From Microtetraspora glauca (GTDB lineage Bacteria; Actinomycetota; Actinomycetes; Streptomycetales; Streptomycetaceae), in assembly GCA_000721275.1 (NCBI GenBank), contig JOFO01000004.1:124001-188000 (forward strand): a stretch of DNA of 64,000 nucleotides. Direction: 5' to 3'. The stretch's first letter is position 1. Each line of letters starts with the position of its first letter. The notes beneath the pieces were generated by a model. It was not told where the DNA came from. It was given only the letters and a program-made list of their open reading frames with translations, and ran no database searches. This document shows positions 27,688 to 36,681 of this stretch, one piece after another. Both the position numbers and the translations under genes were made by a program.

Positions 27688-28272
27688 TCACGACGGGTTC
27701 CGCAAGGAGGCGACGACGGTGCGGATGTCGGTGCGCGGGCCGCGGTTGTAGGGCAGCTTGGAGAGCATCATGCCCATGGCACAGGTGTTGCTGAGGGCGG
27801 CGAAGGTCAGTCCGGCGCCGATCGCGGTGCCGATCAGGTGCACACCGGGGACGAAGACGCCCGTGATGCCGGTGACCAGGACGACCGAGCCGGCGATGAG
27901 GCGCACCTGCCGCTCCAGCTCCCAGCGCTGTGGGCCGCGGTTGACCGGGGCGCCGGAAGCCTCCCAGGCCGTCATGCCGCCGTCCAGGACCCGCAGGTTG
28001 GGCAGGCCCGCCTCGGCGAGCGCCTGCTCGGCCTGCATGGCGCGGGCGCCGGAGCGGCAGACCAACACCACGTCCTCGTCGAGGTGCCCGCGCAGTTCCG
28101 TACGGTGCTCGCGCAGGGTGTCCAGGGGCACGTTGTAGGCGCCGGGGATGTGGCTCGTCCGGAACTCGCCGGGGGTACGTACGTCCAGCAGGCGGGGGCC
28201 GCTGCCGGTCTCGATCAGGTGCTGGAGGGCCGCGGGGGTGAAGGCGGTGGCGCGAGAGGCGTCGGTCGTCAT
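27688..28272 (-). CDS. Rhodanese fused to DUF2892 membrane segment
   Basis: 194 aa. N-terminal rhodanese (about 10-115) with LLDVRTPGEFRTSHIPGAYNVPL and loop VLVCRSGARAMQ (Cys72). The C-terminal part (about 125-180) has two TM helices typical of DUF2892 (LIAGSVVLVTGITG, TAIGAGLTFAALSNTCAMG). The membrane anchor would hold the sulfur carrier beside an exporter. ATG 28272 follows ACGGAG. Part of the sulfide block. Confidence 0.87.
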   Translation of the reverse strand: MTTDASRATAFTPAALQHLIETGSGPRLLDVRTPGEFRTSHIPGAYNVPLDTLREHRTELRGHLDEDVVLVCRSGARAMQAEQALAEAGLPNLRVLDGGMTAWEASGAPVNRGPQRWELERQVRLIAGSVVLVTGITGVFVPGVHLIGTAIGAGLTFAALSNTCAMGMMLSKLPYNRGPRTDIRTVVASLRNPS

Positions 28273-28358
28273 GAGAACTGCTCCGTGGGGACGAGATGAA
28301 CGGGAAGGGGGAAGGGGGCGAGTCCGCACCGGGACGTGTGCGTGGCGGACTCGCCGGG

Positions 28359-29747
28359 TCAGGCGGTGGCGGGCGCGCTGAGCAGGGACCAGGCGGCCCA
28401 GCCGCCGAGGACGTCCGAGACGTCCTCGAAGCCCTTGTGGCGCAGCAGGCTGGCGGCGATGGAGGAGCGGTGACCGCCCGCGCAGTGCACCACCAGCGGC
28501 CTGTCGCGCGGGATCTCGTCGAGACGGCGGGGCAGCTCGCCCAGGGCGATGTGCAGGGCGCCCTCGATGAATCCGTTCTCGCTGCGCTCGCCGCAGTTGC
28601 GGACGTCGATGACGACCGGTGGGTAGTCTCCGTCCAGCGCGGCGCGGAGCCGGCCGGCGGTCAGACGGCTGGCCGGGGTGACTTCGTCGGCCATGACCTC
28701 CAGGGCCTCCTCGGGTGCGTCCAGGTGGCCGGCCACCCGGTCGAAACCGATCCGGGCGAGCCGGGTGGCGATCTCCTCCTCGCGGTCCTCCGGTGCCACG
28801 ACCAGCAGTTCCGCGTCGAGCGGCAGGACGGTGCCGGCCTGCTCGGCGAACCGGCCGTCGGCCGGGACGTTGACCGCGCCGCGCAGGTGGCCGGAGGCGA
28901 ACTCCTGCGGATCGCGCGCGTCGACCACCACCGCGCCCGCCGCACGCCGGGCCAGGAAGTCCGCCGCGTCCAGCGCCCGCGGCGCGGTCGCCGGGTCGAA
29001 CAGCTCCCGCTCCCGGCGGTTGAGGTCCGCGTCGTAGGCGAAGTACCCCGGTGCCGCGGACTGCCCGGCGGTCACGAGCGCGACGAAGTCCTTCTCGCTC
29101 ATGGGCGTGCACGCGTAGTTGGCGGCGCGCTGCTCGCCGATCGTCGACTGCCGTTCGGTGGACAGGTTCTTGCCGCAGGAGGAACCGGCGCCGTGGGCGG
29201 GGAAGACCCGTACCGCGTCGGGCAGGCCCATCAGCTTGTGCTGCACACTGTCGTGCAGCATCGCGCCCAGCTCGTCGGCGGTCACCCCGACCGAGGCCAG
29301 CAGGTCCGGGCGGCCGACGTCGCCGATGAACAGCGCGTCACCGGTCAGCACGCCGTACGGGACGGGATCCTCGGCGCGCTCGTACACCAGCACGCTGATC
29401 GACTCCGGTGTGTGACCAGGGGTCTCCATGATCTTCAGCGTCACGTCGCCGAGGTTGATGGTGTCGCCCTCGGACAGCTTGCGGATCTCGTACTCGGTCT
29501 CGGCCCGGCGTCCGTAGCCGATCCACGCGCCGGTCCGAGCGGCCATCTCCAGGTGTCCGGCGACGAAGTCGGCGTGGAAGTGCGTGTTGATGACGCCCAC
29601 GACGGTGAAGCCGCGGGCTTCCGCGTCGTTCAGGTACTCCGACACGTCCCGGCGCGGGTCCACGACCACGGCCCGGCCGGTGGTCTCGTCGGCGATCATG
29701 TACGACGCCTGGGAGAGGCACTCGAGGTAGTACTGCGAAAAGAACAC
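28359..29747 (-). CDS. Persulfide dioxygenase-rhodanese fusion (CstB-like)
   Basis: 462 aa. The N-terminal MBL domain is of ETHE1/persulfide-dioxygenase type: THFHAD (His56, His58, Asp60), His111, Asp137, His185. Then a pseudo-rhodanese (about 255-345; its active loop reads LLVVAPED, no Cys) and a C-terminal rhodanese with loop LVVHCAGGHRS (Cys422). This MBL/pseudo-rhodanese/rhodanese order is that of CstB, which turns persulfides into thiosulfate using Fe and O2. GTG 29747 follows GGAGGTTTCC. An ATACCCC-N2-GGGGTAT operator lies 26 bases upstream. Confidence 0.9.
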   Translation of the reverse strand: MFFSQYYLECLSQASYMIADETTGRAVVVDPRRDVSEYLNDAEARGFTVVGVINTHFHADFVAGHLEMAARTGAWIGYGRRAETEYEIRKLSEGDTINLGDVTLKIMETPGHTPESISVLVYERAEDPVPYGVLTGDALFIGDVGRPDLLASVGVTADELGAMLHDSVQHKLMGLPDAVRVFPAHGAGSSCGKNLSTERQSTIGEQRAANYACTPMSEKDFVALVTAGQSAAPGYFAYDADLNRRERELFDPATAPRALDAADFLARRAAGAVVVDARDPQEFASGHLRGAVNVPADGRFAEQAGTVLPLDAELLVVAPEDREEEIATRLARIGFDRVAGHLDAPEEALEVMADEVTPASRLTAGRLRAALDGDYPPVVIDVRNCGERSENGFIEGALHIALGELPRRLDEIPRDRPLVVHCAGGHRSSIAASLLRHKGFEDVSDVLGGWAAWSLLSAPATA

Positions 29748-29773
29748 GGAAACCTCCGAAACAGAGTGGCCGT

Positions 29774-29789
29774 ATACCCCTGGGGGTAT
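29774..29789. promoter_or_regulatory. CstR/CsoR-type operator 1 (ATACCCC-TG-GGGGTAT)
   Basis: 16-base palindrome, 7+2+7, 26 bases upstream of the CstB-like GTG. Matches the A/T-flanked G4/C4 sites known for CsoR/CstR repressors. Confidence 0.75.
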
Positions 29790-29943
29790 TTTGGGGCCGA
29801 GTGGCGGCCCCGGCGGGGACGGGTGTGCGGGGGTGATCGGGCGCGAGCCGACGTGCTCCGGCTTCGTGTCGCCCAGGACTTCGGGCCCCGGTCGGGGTCG
29901 GTGTCCGGGGCGACCGCCCGGCTCTCCGCGAGGATTGCTGGGG

Positions 29944-29959
29944 ATACCCCAGGGGGTAT
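29944..29959. promoter_or_regulatory. CstR/CsoR-type operator 2 (ATACCCC-AG-GGGGTAT)
   Basis: Same 16-base palindrome as at 29774, in the middle of the 395-base divergent gap. Its promoter is uncertain. Confidence 0.65.
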
Positions 29960-29999
29960 GACACATTCGACCGTAAGGGGTCGCGATCCTTGCTGTCAA

Positions 30000-30015
30000 A
30001 TACCTGGGGGGGTAT
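30000..30015. promoter_or_regulatory. CstR/CsoR-type operator 3, imperfect
   Basis: ATACC-N6-GGTAT with a G-run in the spacer; the outer five base pairs of the operator are kept. Weaker match than the other three. Confidence 0.5.
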
Positions 30016-30079
30016 CGGAGGTGCAGTGCCGGTCGCCTGCGGCGAGGGCGCCGGGGTCCCCGTCGGCGGAGTCGCGTGA

Positions 30080-30406
<327 letters not shown>

Positions 30407-30599
30407 TCGCGCACCGGGCGTTCTCGCGCGGGACGGCCGCCCGCGGGCCGACGAGCCGGCGAGGTGCTCAGGAGACCACGAGCGGCCGGGGCGGCTCCGT
30501 GTGAACGGGAGCGGTTCGTTCTGTCCCTTCGAGGGCGCGGCCAGGAGAAGGAGGGTTCGTCCCCTTCGACGTCCGCGACGGCCCGAGGACGGTGCCGAC

Positions 30600-30780
30600 C
30601 GATCCTGGGCTGCTGGGCGTGCACGCCGGTGCGCCGACGGGCCGCCGTCTCGAACGAGAGCGCCAGGACGGTGTCCATCGGCTGCCGCGCACGGAGAAGG
30701 CGGACACCCGTGTCGCGCAGGACGGCTTCGTCCGCGGCCCAGCGGGCGGCCGTTTTCGGCCGGCTCTCTTCCGCCCCTCC
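30600..30780 (-). pseudogene. Universal stress protein relic with internal deletion
   Basis: Reads EESRPKTAARWAADEAVLRDTGVRLLRARQP and, without a break, MDTVLALSFETAARRRTGVHAQQP. The intact paralogue at 22578 has these two stretches about 100 residues apart, each touching an ARQP. Start codon, strand 1 (GVDGS) and all of the C-terminal domain are missing. Downstream of duplicated promoter copy B, as the intact gene is downstream of copy A. The rest of 30407-30599 holds nothing recognisable. Confidence 0.75.
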
Positions 30781-30797
30781 GGTGGCCGTCCCCCACC

Positions 30798-30892
30798 GGT
30801 CCCACCCTGTTGTGCCGGCGCATTCGTCAGGGGTGCCGAACGGGGCCCTTCCGGGACCGTTGGCCCCTATGGACTGCGGCCGGTGTGCTCGC
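30798..30892. repeat. Duplicated promoter segment, copy B, with box GGACCGTTGGCCCC
   Basis: Counterpart of 24908-25002. The box-like 14-mer at 30854-30867 is 92 bases upstream of the DUF1918 gene (30960, plus strand) and 73 from the USP relic on the minus strand, so this copy may now drive DUF1918. Confidence 0.62.
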
Positions 30893-30959
30893 AGGGTGGG
30901 AGAAGGCGACGAGGCCGCGGGACCCTCTCCCGCGGCGGCAGAGCCCGGAGGAGGAAACC

Positions 30960-31226
30960 ATGAACCGCACCGGAGCACGGCACGGCCCGGAGAGGTCCCG
31001 TGCCGGTCTGTGGGCCCGCGTCGGCGACCGGTTGATCGTCGGTGGTGCCACCGTCGGGGACGGGGGGCGGGACGGCGAGATCGTGGCACTGCACCACGAG
31101 GACGGCAGCCCGCCCTTCGACGTCCGATGGTCCGACACGGGGAGGGTCACTCTCGTCTTCCCCGGCCCGGACGCGCGCGTCCAGCATTTCTCGCGCCCCG
31201 GCCCCACGGCCGCGCCAGGGCGGTGA
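30960..31226 (+). CDS. DUF1918 domain protein
   Basis: 88 aa. An N-terminal basic stretch precedes the DUF1918 barrel (VGDRLIVGGATVGDGGRDGEIVALHHEDGSPPFDVRWSDTGRVTLVFPGPDAR, residues about 20-74). Common in actinomycete stress clusters; molecular function unknown. ATG 30960 follows GGAGGAAACC. A frameshifted paralogue lies at 12396. Confidence 0.83.
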   Translation: MNRTGARHGPERSRAGLWARVGDRLIVGGATVGDGGRDGEIVALHHEDGSPPFDVRWSDTGRVTLVFPGPDARVQHFSRPGPTAAPGR

Positions 31227-31380
31227 AAGCGACAGAGGCGTCCATGACACCGGGCACGGCCAGGCCGGTACACCGTCGGCCTGGCGGACCGGCGGGCACG
31301 GACGCCGGCGACCGGCACCGCGTTCGGCGCCGGAACGCAGACGGGCCCCCAGCCTCCGGTCCGACCGGGTGGACCAGGGT

Positions 31381-31394
31381 GGACCGATCGGCCC
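31381..31394. promoter_or_regulatory. Putative OsdR/DevR box (GGACCGATCGGCCC)
   Basis: 69 bases before the USP ATG at 31464. Matches the consensus at every fixed position. Confidence 0.65.
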
Positions 31395-31463
31395 TGTCGC
31401 CCCCTCCTCCACCGGTGCGAACGTGGCGACAGATCCTCACGTGACCGAAAGGCGGTGGGCAGG

Positions 31464-32366
31464 ATGGAAACCCCCCTGGTAGTCGGCGTCGATGGTTCCG
31501 ATCCGGCTCTGACGGCCCTGGACTGGGCCGTCGACGAGGCCGTACGGCAGGGGCGCCCCCTGCGGATCGTGTACGCCTCACTGTGGGAACGGTACGAGGG
31601 GGCAGTGCCTCCCTGGAGCACCGACCGGCCGTGGGGTCAGGCCCTCGCCGACACCATCATCGGCCAGGCCGCGGAACGCGCCCGGCGACGGGCGCCCGGG
31701 CTCTCCCTCACCACCCGTGTCGCCGCCGAGGACGCCGCCGGCGCCCTGCTCGGCGAAGGCCGGGAAGCGTGGGCCGTGGTCGTCGGCGCGCGGGGGCGCA
31801 GCGAACTCGGCGACCTCCTGCTGGGATCGGTCGGTCTCGTCGTCGCCGCCCGGGCGTCGTGTCCCGTCGTCGTCGTACGGGGAGACAGGCAGGCTCTGGG
31901 AGCGCGCCACGAGCGCATTCTCCTGGGCGTCGGCGACCACGACGTCGACGCCCCGTCCGTCGCGTTCGCCTTCCGCGAGGCCGCGGTTCGTGACGCGGAA
32001 CTGGACGCGGTGCGCACCTGGCGCCGACCCCTCCACGATCCGCTCGACCACTCCCTCCTCCGGGGCGAGACCGGGGTGTACCTCGCGGAGGAGGCGTCGG
32101 AGGCCCTGGACAAGGTCCTCGCCGCGGGCACACGGGAACACCCCGACGTGCGGGTGCGCCGGAGCAGTGTCGAGGGGGCCGCACGCCGGGTGCTGGTCGA
32201 GCGCTCCGCCGCCGCCGACCTCCTCGTGCTCGGCGCGCGCCGCCGCGACGGACACGTCGGCCTCCAGCTGGGCAGAGTGGCCCACCGGGCCCTGCACCAC
32301 GCCCGGTGCCCGGTCGCGGTCGTACCGCAGCCCGCACCCGCCGTCACGGAAGGGGACGAGCGATGA
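31464..32366 (+). CDS. Universal stress protein, tandem USP domains
   Basis: 300 aa. Domain 1: LVVGVDGSDPALTALDWAVDEAV with GARGRSELGDLLLGS. Domain 2: ILLGVGDHDVDAPSVAFAFREAAV with GARRRDGHVGLQLGR. Third member of the GARRR...LGR subgroup (with 9039 and 14188), sharing their leader AAAGGCGGTGGG. Its stop overlaps the start of the XRE-PNPOx gene (ATGA), tying the two together in one operon under box 31381. Confidence 0.9.
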   Translation: METPLVVGVDGSDPALTALDWAVDEAVRQGRPLRIVYASLWERYEGAVPPWSTDRPWGQALADTIIGQAAERARRRAPGLSLTTRVAAEDAAGALLGEGREAWAVVVGARGRSELGDLLLGSVGLVVAARASCPVVVVRGDRQALGARHERILLGVGDHDVDAPSVAFAFREAAVRDAELDAVRTWRRPLHDPLDHSLLRGETGVYLAEEASEALDKVLAAGTREHPDVRVRRSSVEGAARRVLVERSAAADLLVLGARRRDGHVGLQLGRVAHRALHHARCPVAVVPQPAPAVTEGDER

Positions 32367-33052
32367 ACACCAACGGTGACCGGCGGTACCGGAGCGACCT
32401 CGGCCGTCGCGTCATGACCCGACGACTGCAGCTCGGCCTGTCCCGCGAGGAGGTGGCGGAGCGTGCCGGGTCCGCGCCCGGATACATCGCCCACGTGGAG
32501 GAGCAACTGCCCACGCCGGGAATCGAGTTCCTGGTCCGCCTCGCCCACGCCCTGGAGACGACCATCCAGGACCTGACCGGCCTCACCGCGGACCTCGCCC
32601 CCGGTGGGGCGCCGCCGGGGCACCGGCCGGAGCTGGTCGGGATGGACGAGGCGGAGTGCTGGTCCCTGCTCGACGACCGAGGGGTCGGCCGGGTCGCCGT
32701 CGAGGGGGCCGACGGCCTCTCCGTGTTCCCGGTCAACTATCAGGTGATCGACGGAAGCATGGTCATCTCGACCGCGGCGGATTCCCCTCTCGGTCGGGCG
32801 GCGGCCTCCGGCGCCGAGATCGCCTTCGAGGAAGACCGTCTGGACGAGGCGTTCCGGCGAGGCTGGAGCGTCCTTGTCGTCGGCCCGGTGCACGTGCTCT
32901 CCGATCCGGCCGAAGCCATGGACATGAGTCGGGCCGTGACGGTGCGCCCCTGGTCCGGAGACGAGCGGGACACCCTCGTGAGGCTCGTCCCCCGACGTGT
33001 CACGGGACGACGGATCGTCGTCCCCGGCGCGCCCGCCGCGCCGGGGACCTGA
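32363..33052 (+). CDS. XRE helix-turn-helix protein fused to PNPOx-like flavin domain
   Basis: 229 aa. Residues about 8-68 form a Cro/C1-type HTH (RVMTRRLQLGLSREEVAERAGSAPGYIAHVEEQ). Residues about 92-215 form a pyridoxamine-phosphate-oxidase-like split barrel (AECWSLLDDRGVGRVAVEGADGLSVFPVNYQVIDGSMVISTAA) that often binds FMN or F420. Such fusions suggest a transcription factor that senses a flavin or redox cofactor. It is coupled to the upstream USP. Ligand and targets unknown. Confidence 0.85.
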   Translation: MNTNGDRRYRSDLGRRVMTRRLQLGLSREEVAERAGSAPGYIAHVEEQLPTPGIEFLVRLAHALETTIQDLTGLTADLAPGGAPPGHRPELVGMDEAECWSLLDDRGVGRVAVEGADGLSVFPVNYQVIDGSMVISTAADSPLGRAAASGAEIAFEEDRLDEAFRRGWSVLVVGPVHVLSDPAEAMDMSRAVTVRPWSGDERDTLVRLVPRRVTGRRIVVPGAPAAPGT

Positions 33053-33144
33053 GCCGGCGGGGCCAGGACACGCGGGTGCAGGGGCGGACCGGCCGGTCCG
33101 CCCCTGCACCCGCCCACTTCCGCACCCGCCCACTCATCCCAGAC

Positions 33145-34005
33145 TCATCCCAGGGGGACGACCGCCACCGGCACCGGGCTGTGGTGGACGACCGCGTGCG
33201 CCACGTGGCCGACGTGCGGGCCGGCGGGCAGCCGGCGGGAGCGGCGCCCCACGACGACGAGTTCCGCCTCCCGCGACGCGTCGGTCATCCGGGGCGCGGC
33301 CGCTCCCACGACCGCCTCGGTCGTGACGTCGGCACCCGGATACCGCGCGCGCCACGGCGACAGCAGTTCTTCGAGGCCGGCGCGTACGCCGGCTCCCAGC
33401 TCCTCGTTGATCCCGGGGTCCACGATGGCCGCGTAGCCGTAGGAGGTGGGCACCGTCCAGGTGCTGAGGAACCGCAGGGGAGCGTGCCGCCTGACCGCTT
33501 CCCCGAAGGCGAAGGCCAGCAGCGGCTCGCACGCGTGACGAAGGTCGACCCCCACCACGATCCCGCGGGCGGAGGACGTCGGGTCCGGGTGTTCCGCCCG
33601 CACGAGGACGACCGGCTGCCGGGCCGTGCCCACGACCGCGAGGGAGACCGAACCCATGACGAAACCCAGGACGCCGCCGAGGCCGCGGGACCCCAGCACC
33701 AGCAGGTCGGCCGCGTCCGCCGCGGCGACCAGCTCGTCCGCGGCCCGCCCACGCACCCGTTCCGTGACGACCTCCAGGCCGAGATGCTCCTTCCGCGCCC
33801 GCTCCGCCTCGTCGTGCAGGAGGGCCTCCGCCCGCTCGTACAGGGTCCGGGCGTGGGAGACGGGGATCTCCGGAGTGTCCGGCCACTCCTCCACGTGCAG
33901 CAGCCGGAGCGGAACCTCACGGAGAACCGCCTCCACCGCGGCCCAGCGTGCCGCGGCGAGGCTTTCGTCCGAGCCGTCGAGCCCCACGGTGACCTGTGCT
34001 GTCAT
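33145..34005 (-). CDS. Universal stress protein, tandem USP domains
   Basis: 286 aa. Domain 1: VTVGLDGSDESLAAARWAAVEAVL with GSRGLGGVLGFVMGS. Domain 2: IVVGVDLRHACEPLLAFAFGEAVRR with GRRSRRLPAGPHVGH, in which the final Ser of the phosphate loop is His. ATG 34005 follows GGGGAGGCAGTG. Divergent from the USP at 34193, with one shared box midway. Confidence 0.9.
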   Translation of the reverse strand: MTAQVTVGLDGSDESLAAARWAAVEAVLREVPLRLLHVEEWPDTPEIPVSHARTLYERAEALLHDEAERARKEHLGLEVVTERVRGRAADELVAAADAADLLVLGSRGLGGVLGFVMGSVSLAVVGTARQPVVLVRAEHPDPTSSARGIVVGVDLRHACEPLLAFAFGEAVRRHAPLRFLSTWTVPTSYGYAAIVDPGINEELGAGVRAGLEELLSPWRARYPGADVTTEAVVGAAAPRMTDASREAELVVVGRRSRRLPAGPHVGHVAHAVVHHSPVPVAVVPLG

Positions 34006-34090
34006 CACTGCCTCCCCGGCCGTCGCCGTCGATGACACCAGACTCGCCCGGCGCACCACCGCGCGGTGAGGGCCGGGCAGGTCGCCATCG

Positions 34091-34104
34091 GGGCCGAACG
34101 GCCC
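34091..34104. promoter_or_regulatory. Putative OsdR/DevR box shared by two divergent USPs (GGGCCGAACGGCCC)
   Basis: Placed almost symmetrically: 85 bases from the minus-strand USP start (34005) and 88 from the plus-strand one (34193). Identical to 13999-14012. Confidence 0.7.
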
Positions 34105-34192
34105 ATCGCGGCCGGCGCTCCGTGGTGCGAGCGTGAGCAGTGTCGTCCCTCCGGGCGCCGTACGAGCCCCGGGCCGAACCCGAGGAGGAACC

Positions 34193-35101
34193 ATGAGCAG
34201 CGAGACGCCCGTCCGGCCCGAGCTGGCCGACGTCGTCGTCGGGATCGACGGATCCCCCTCGGCCCGGACGGCCGCACTGTGGGCCGCCGCGGAGGCGGAC
34301 CGCCGGTCCCGCCCCCTGCACCTCGTCCACGCCGCCGACACCGACCGGCGCGCCTACTGGAGCGACGCCGCGACGATCCAGACCGTCCGGGAGACCGGCC
34401 GCGACCTGCTGACCGCGACCGAGGCGGCGGTCGGGGAACGCTTTCCCGACCTCGTCGTCACCCGGTTGCTCGGCCGACAGGAACCGCTCGACGGACTCCG
34501 GGAGGCCGCGGGCGGCGAGAAGACCATCGTGGTCGGCAGCAGGGGTCTCGGAGGCTTCTCCGCCCTCCTGCTCGGCTCCGTGGGACTCGGAGTCGCCGCC
34601 CGCGCGGACGTGCCCGTCATCGTCGTGCGCGGTGACGCGGACCGTCCCGAGGCGGGTTCCGTGACCGCGGCGGTCCGTGACTCCGAGGACCTGGGATGGC
34701 TCCTCCTCGCCGCCGCCGAGGCGGACGTCCGCAAGGTCCCGCTGCGTCTCCTCAGCGTGTGGAACATCCTCACGCACGTCGGCGACGTGGCGACCATGCT
34801 CGACGACCTGGACGCCGCCGCCCACCGGCGCGTCCGTGAGGTGAAGGCCCTCGCCGACCGCGTCCGCGAGTGGTACCCGGACCTGACCGTCACCCACCAC
34901 GTGGAGACCGGCACCTCGACGCCCGGGATCCTCGTCGACGCGAGCGTCCACACCGATCTGGTCGTCATGGGCCGGGGGCACCGGCCGCTCGGCGTGGGAC
35001 CGTCCCTCGGACGCGTCGCCCACGCCCTCATCCACCACGCCCACTGCCCCGTGGAGATCGTCCCCGTCGGCTTCGGGACGCGGGGCGGCGACACGACGTG
35101 A
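34193..35101 (+). CDS. Universal stress protein, tandem USP domains
   Basis: 302 aa. Domain 1: VVVGIDGSPSARTAALWAAAEADRR with GSRGLGGFSALLLGS. Domain 2 begins without the GVDGS strand (VTAAVRDSEDLGWLLLAAAEADV) and ends GRGHRPLGVGPSLGR. ATG 34193 follows GAGGAGGAACC. Same subgroup as 49586 (both have VTAAVRD/LAAVRD and a following coupled USP), so the pairs 34193+35098 and 49586+50485 are duplicates. Confidence 0.9.
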   Translation: MSSETPVRPELADVVVGIDGSPSARTAALWAAAEADRRSRPLHLVHAADTDRRAYWSDAATIQTVRETGRDLLTATEAAVGERFPDLVVTRLLGRQEPLDGLREAAGGEKTIVVGSRGLGGFSALLLGSVGLGVAARADVPVIVVRGDADRPEAGSVTAAVRDSEDLGWLLLAAAEADVRKVPLRLLSVWNILTHVGDVATMLDDLDAAAHRRVREVKALADRVREWYPDLTVTHHVETGTSTPGILVDASVHTDLVVMGRGHRPLGVGPSLGRVAHALIHHAHCPVEIVPVGFGTRGGDTT

Positions 35102-35484
35102 ACGACCTCCTGCACGGAGTGGATCCCGTGGAGCCCTCCGTGACCGCCCTGGTCCGGGCCGCCGACGAGGCGGCCCGCAGACGGCTGCGGCTCGTCGTCG
35201 CCGTCCCTCCCGTCCACGACAGGCTGGGATACGACGCCCTGGGGCACCGGTCCGCCCTGCGGACGCGGGCGGAGTCCGCCCTCTCCGACGTCCGCGAGCT
35301 CGCCGGAGGCTCCACGCCTACCTTCGCACGAGCTCGGAACTGGTGGACGGGGCACCGGCCGCCGTCCTGCTCGCGCGCGTCCGCCGCCGACCTTGTGGTG
35401 CTCGGATCGCGCCGGTACGGCGTGTCCGCCCACCACGGACGCCCCGCCGCGGCACCGCGGCGTCTCCCGATGACCCGCCCGTGA
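35098..35484 (+). pseudogene. Universal stress protein relic, truncated
   Basis: GTG 35098 overlaps the USP stop (GTGA), as 50485 does with 49586. The frame reads GVDPVEPSVTALVRAADEAARRRLRLVVAVPPVHD, clearly the N-terminus of the 50485 paralogue (GIDPVREGRLALAWAADEAHRRGLALRLVVAVPPAHD). It then drifts out of frame after ELAGGS, with DLVVLGSRR still visible, and stops at 35484. The second domain is gone. Confidence 0.78.
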
Positions 35485-35526
35485 GAAGGAGGGTGCTCCG
35501 GGGGCCGGTCGGGTCCCTCGGGAACG

Positions 35527-35540
35527 GGACCGTTCGGCCC
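35527..35540. promoter_or_regulatory. Putative OsdR/DevR box (GGACCGTTCGGCCC)
   Basis: 134 bases upstream of the Hsp20 ATG, longer than elsewhere, perhaps because of a longer leader. Probably controls the Hsp20-flavodoxin-Rv1733c-ATPase run. Confidence 0.62.
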
Positions 35541-35674
35541 TCCCCGACGACCCCTTTCGACACTCCGCCGCGCGGCGTACGGGCGGAAGGCTGGAACCAC
35601 GGAACCAAACCGGTGTCCGCCACCCGACACAGTCCGCCGGGACGGCACCCGGCACGTGGAAGAGGAGCAGGACG

Positions 35675-36130
35675 ATGACCGGAGCCAAGCCCGAACGCAG
35701 GCACAGCTTCCTCCCCGACCTCGACACCTGGTTCGGCCGGGAGTTTCCCGGTCTCCCCGGATGGCGGCCCGCGACGGCCGCCCACTCCATCCCGGTCGAG
35801 GTCTCCACCGGCGACGACGGCGTCTGCACGCTGCGGGCCGAGCTCCCCGGGATGGACCCGGACGACATCACCCTCACGGTCGACGACAACCTCCTCACCG
35901 TGAGAGCCGAGCACCGGGAGAACACCGAGGACAAGGACCACTCGGAGTTCCGCTACGGAGCGTTCCGCAGGACCGTCCGCCTCCCGGACACCATCCCCGC
36001 GGACGACGTCGACGCCTCCTACGCGGACGGCATCCTGACCGTCCGGATCCCGATGCCCGCCCAGGACACCCGCACGACACGGACCATCCGCGTCAAGCGG
36101 CCCGCGGACGACGGCGAGGACCGGTCATGA
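35675..36130 (+). CDS. Small heat-shock protein, Hsp20/alpha-crystallin
   Basis: 151 aa. Alpha-crystallin domain about residues 38-130 with AELPGMDPDDITLTVDDNLLTVRAEH and the C-terminal beta-strand pair DGILTVRIPMP; a short IRVK tail resembles the IxI/V anchor. ATP-independent holdase forming oligomers. The DosR regulon of mycobacteria has the sHSP HspX, so this fits the theme. ATG 35675 follows AGAGGAGCAGGACG. Coupled to the flavodoxin gene by ATGA. Confidence 0.92.
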   Translation: MTGAKPERRHSFLPDLDTWFGREFPGLPGWRPATAAHSIPVEVSTGDDGVCTLRAELPGMDPDDITLTVDDNLLTVRAEHRENTEDKDHSEFRYGAFRRTVRLPDTIPADDVDASYADGILTVRIPMPAQDTRTTRTIRVKRPADDGEDRS

Positions 36131-36630
36131 CCCCGAAGCGCGTCCTCGTCGCCTACGGCAGCAAGCACGGCTCCACTGCGGGCATCGCCGACGAGATCGG
36201 CCGGGCCCTCCGGGACGACGGATTCGACACCGACGTCCGGCCGGCCGACGCCGTCACCGACGTCAGCGACTACGACGGCGTCGTCCTCGGCGGAGCCCTC
36301 TACGCCGGACGCTGGAACGGCAAGGCTCGCCGGTGCGCCCGGCGCAACGCCGAGCAGCTCCGCCACCGCCCCCTCTGGCTTTTCAGCAGCGGCCCCGTCG
36401 ACAGCTCCGCCGAACAGCACGACATCCCGCCCGTGCCCGGCGTCGCCCGCCGGATGAAGAAGCTCGGCGCGAAGGAGCACGTCACCTTCGGAGGCGCGCT
36501 CACCGCCGACAATCCGGATCTCGTCGCCCGCGCCATGGTCCGCCACGGCAAGGGCGGGGACTTCCGGGACCCGGCCCGCGTCCGGGCCTGGGCCCACCGG
36601 ATCGGAGCCGCGCTCGGGGAAGCCGGCTGA
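36127..36630 (+). CDS. Flavodoxin-domain protein
   Basis: 167 aa. FMN loop YGSKHGSTAGIADEI (residues 9-23), GGALYAGRWNGKARRCARR, WLFSSGPVDSSAEQHDIPPVPGV and HVTFGGAL, as in 13361. Starts inside the Hsp20 stop. It probably carries electrons or acts as a HemG-like protoporphyrinogen oxidase; the choice cannot be made from sequence. Confidence 0.87.
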   Translation: MTPKRVLVAYGSKHGSTAGIADEIGRALRDDGFDTDVRPADAVTDVSDYDGVVLGGALYAGRWNGKARRCARRNAEQLRHRPLWLFSSGPVDSSAEQHDIPPVPGVARRMKKLGAKEHVTFGGALTADNPDLVARAMVRHGKGGDFRDPARVRAWAHRIGAALGEAG

Positions 36631-36681
36631 ACCCGCTTCGGCCTTCCTCTTCCGACGGGGACGAGCGTACGGAGGCGTGCC

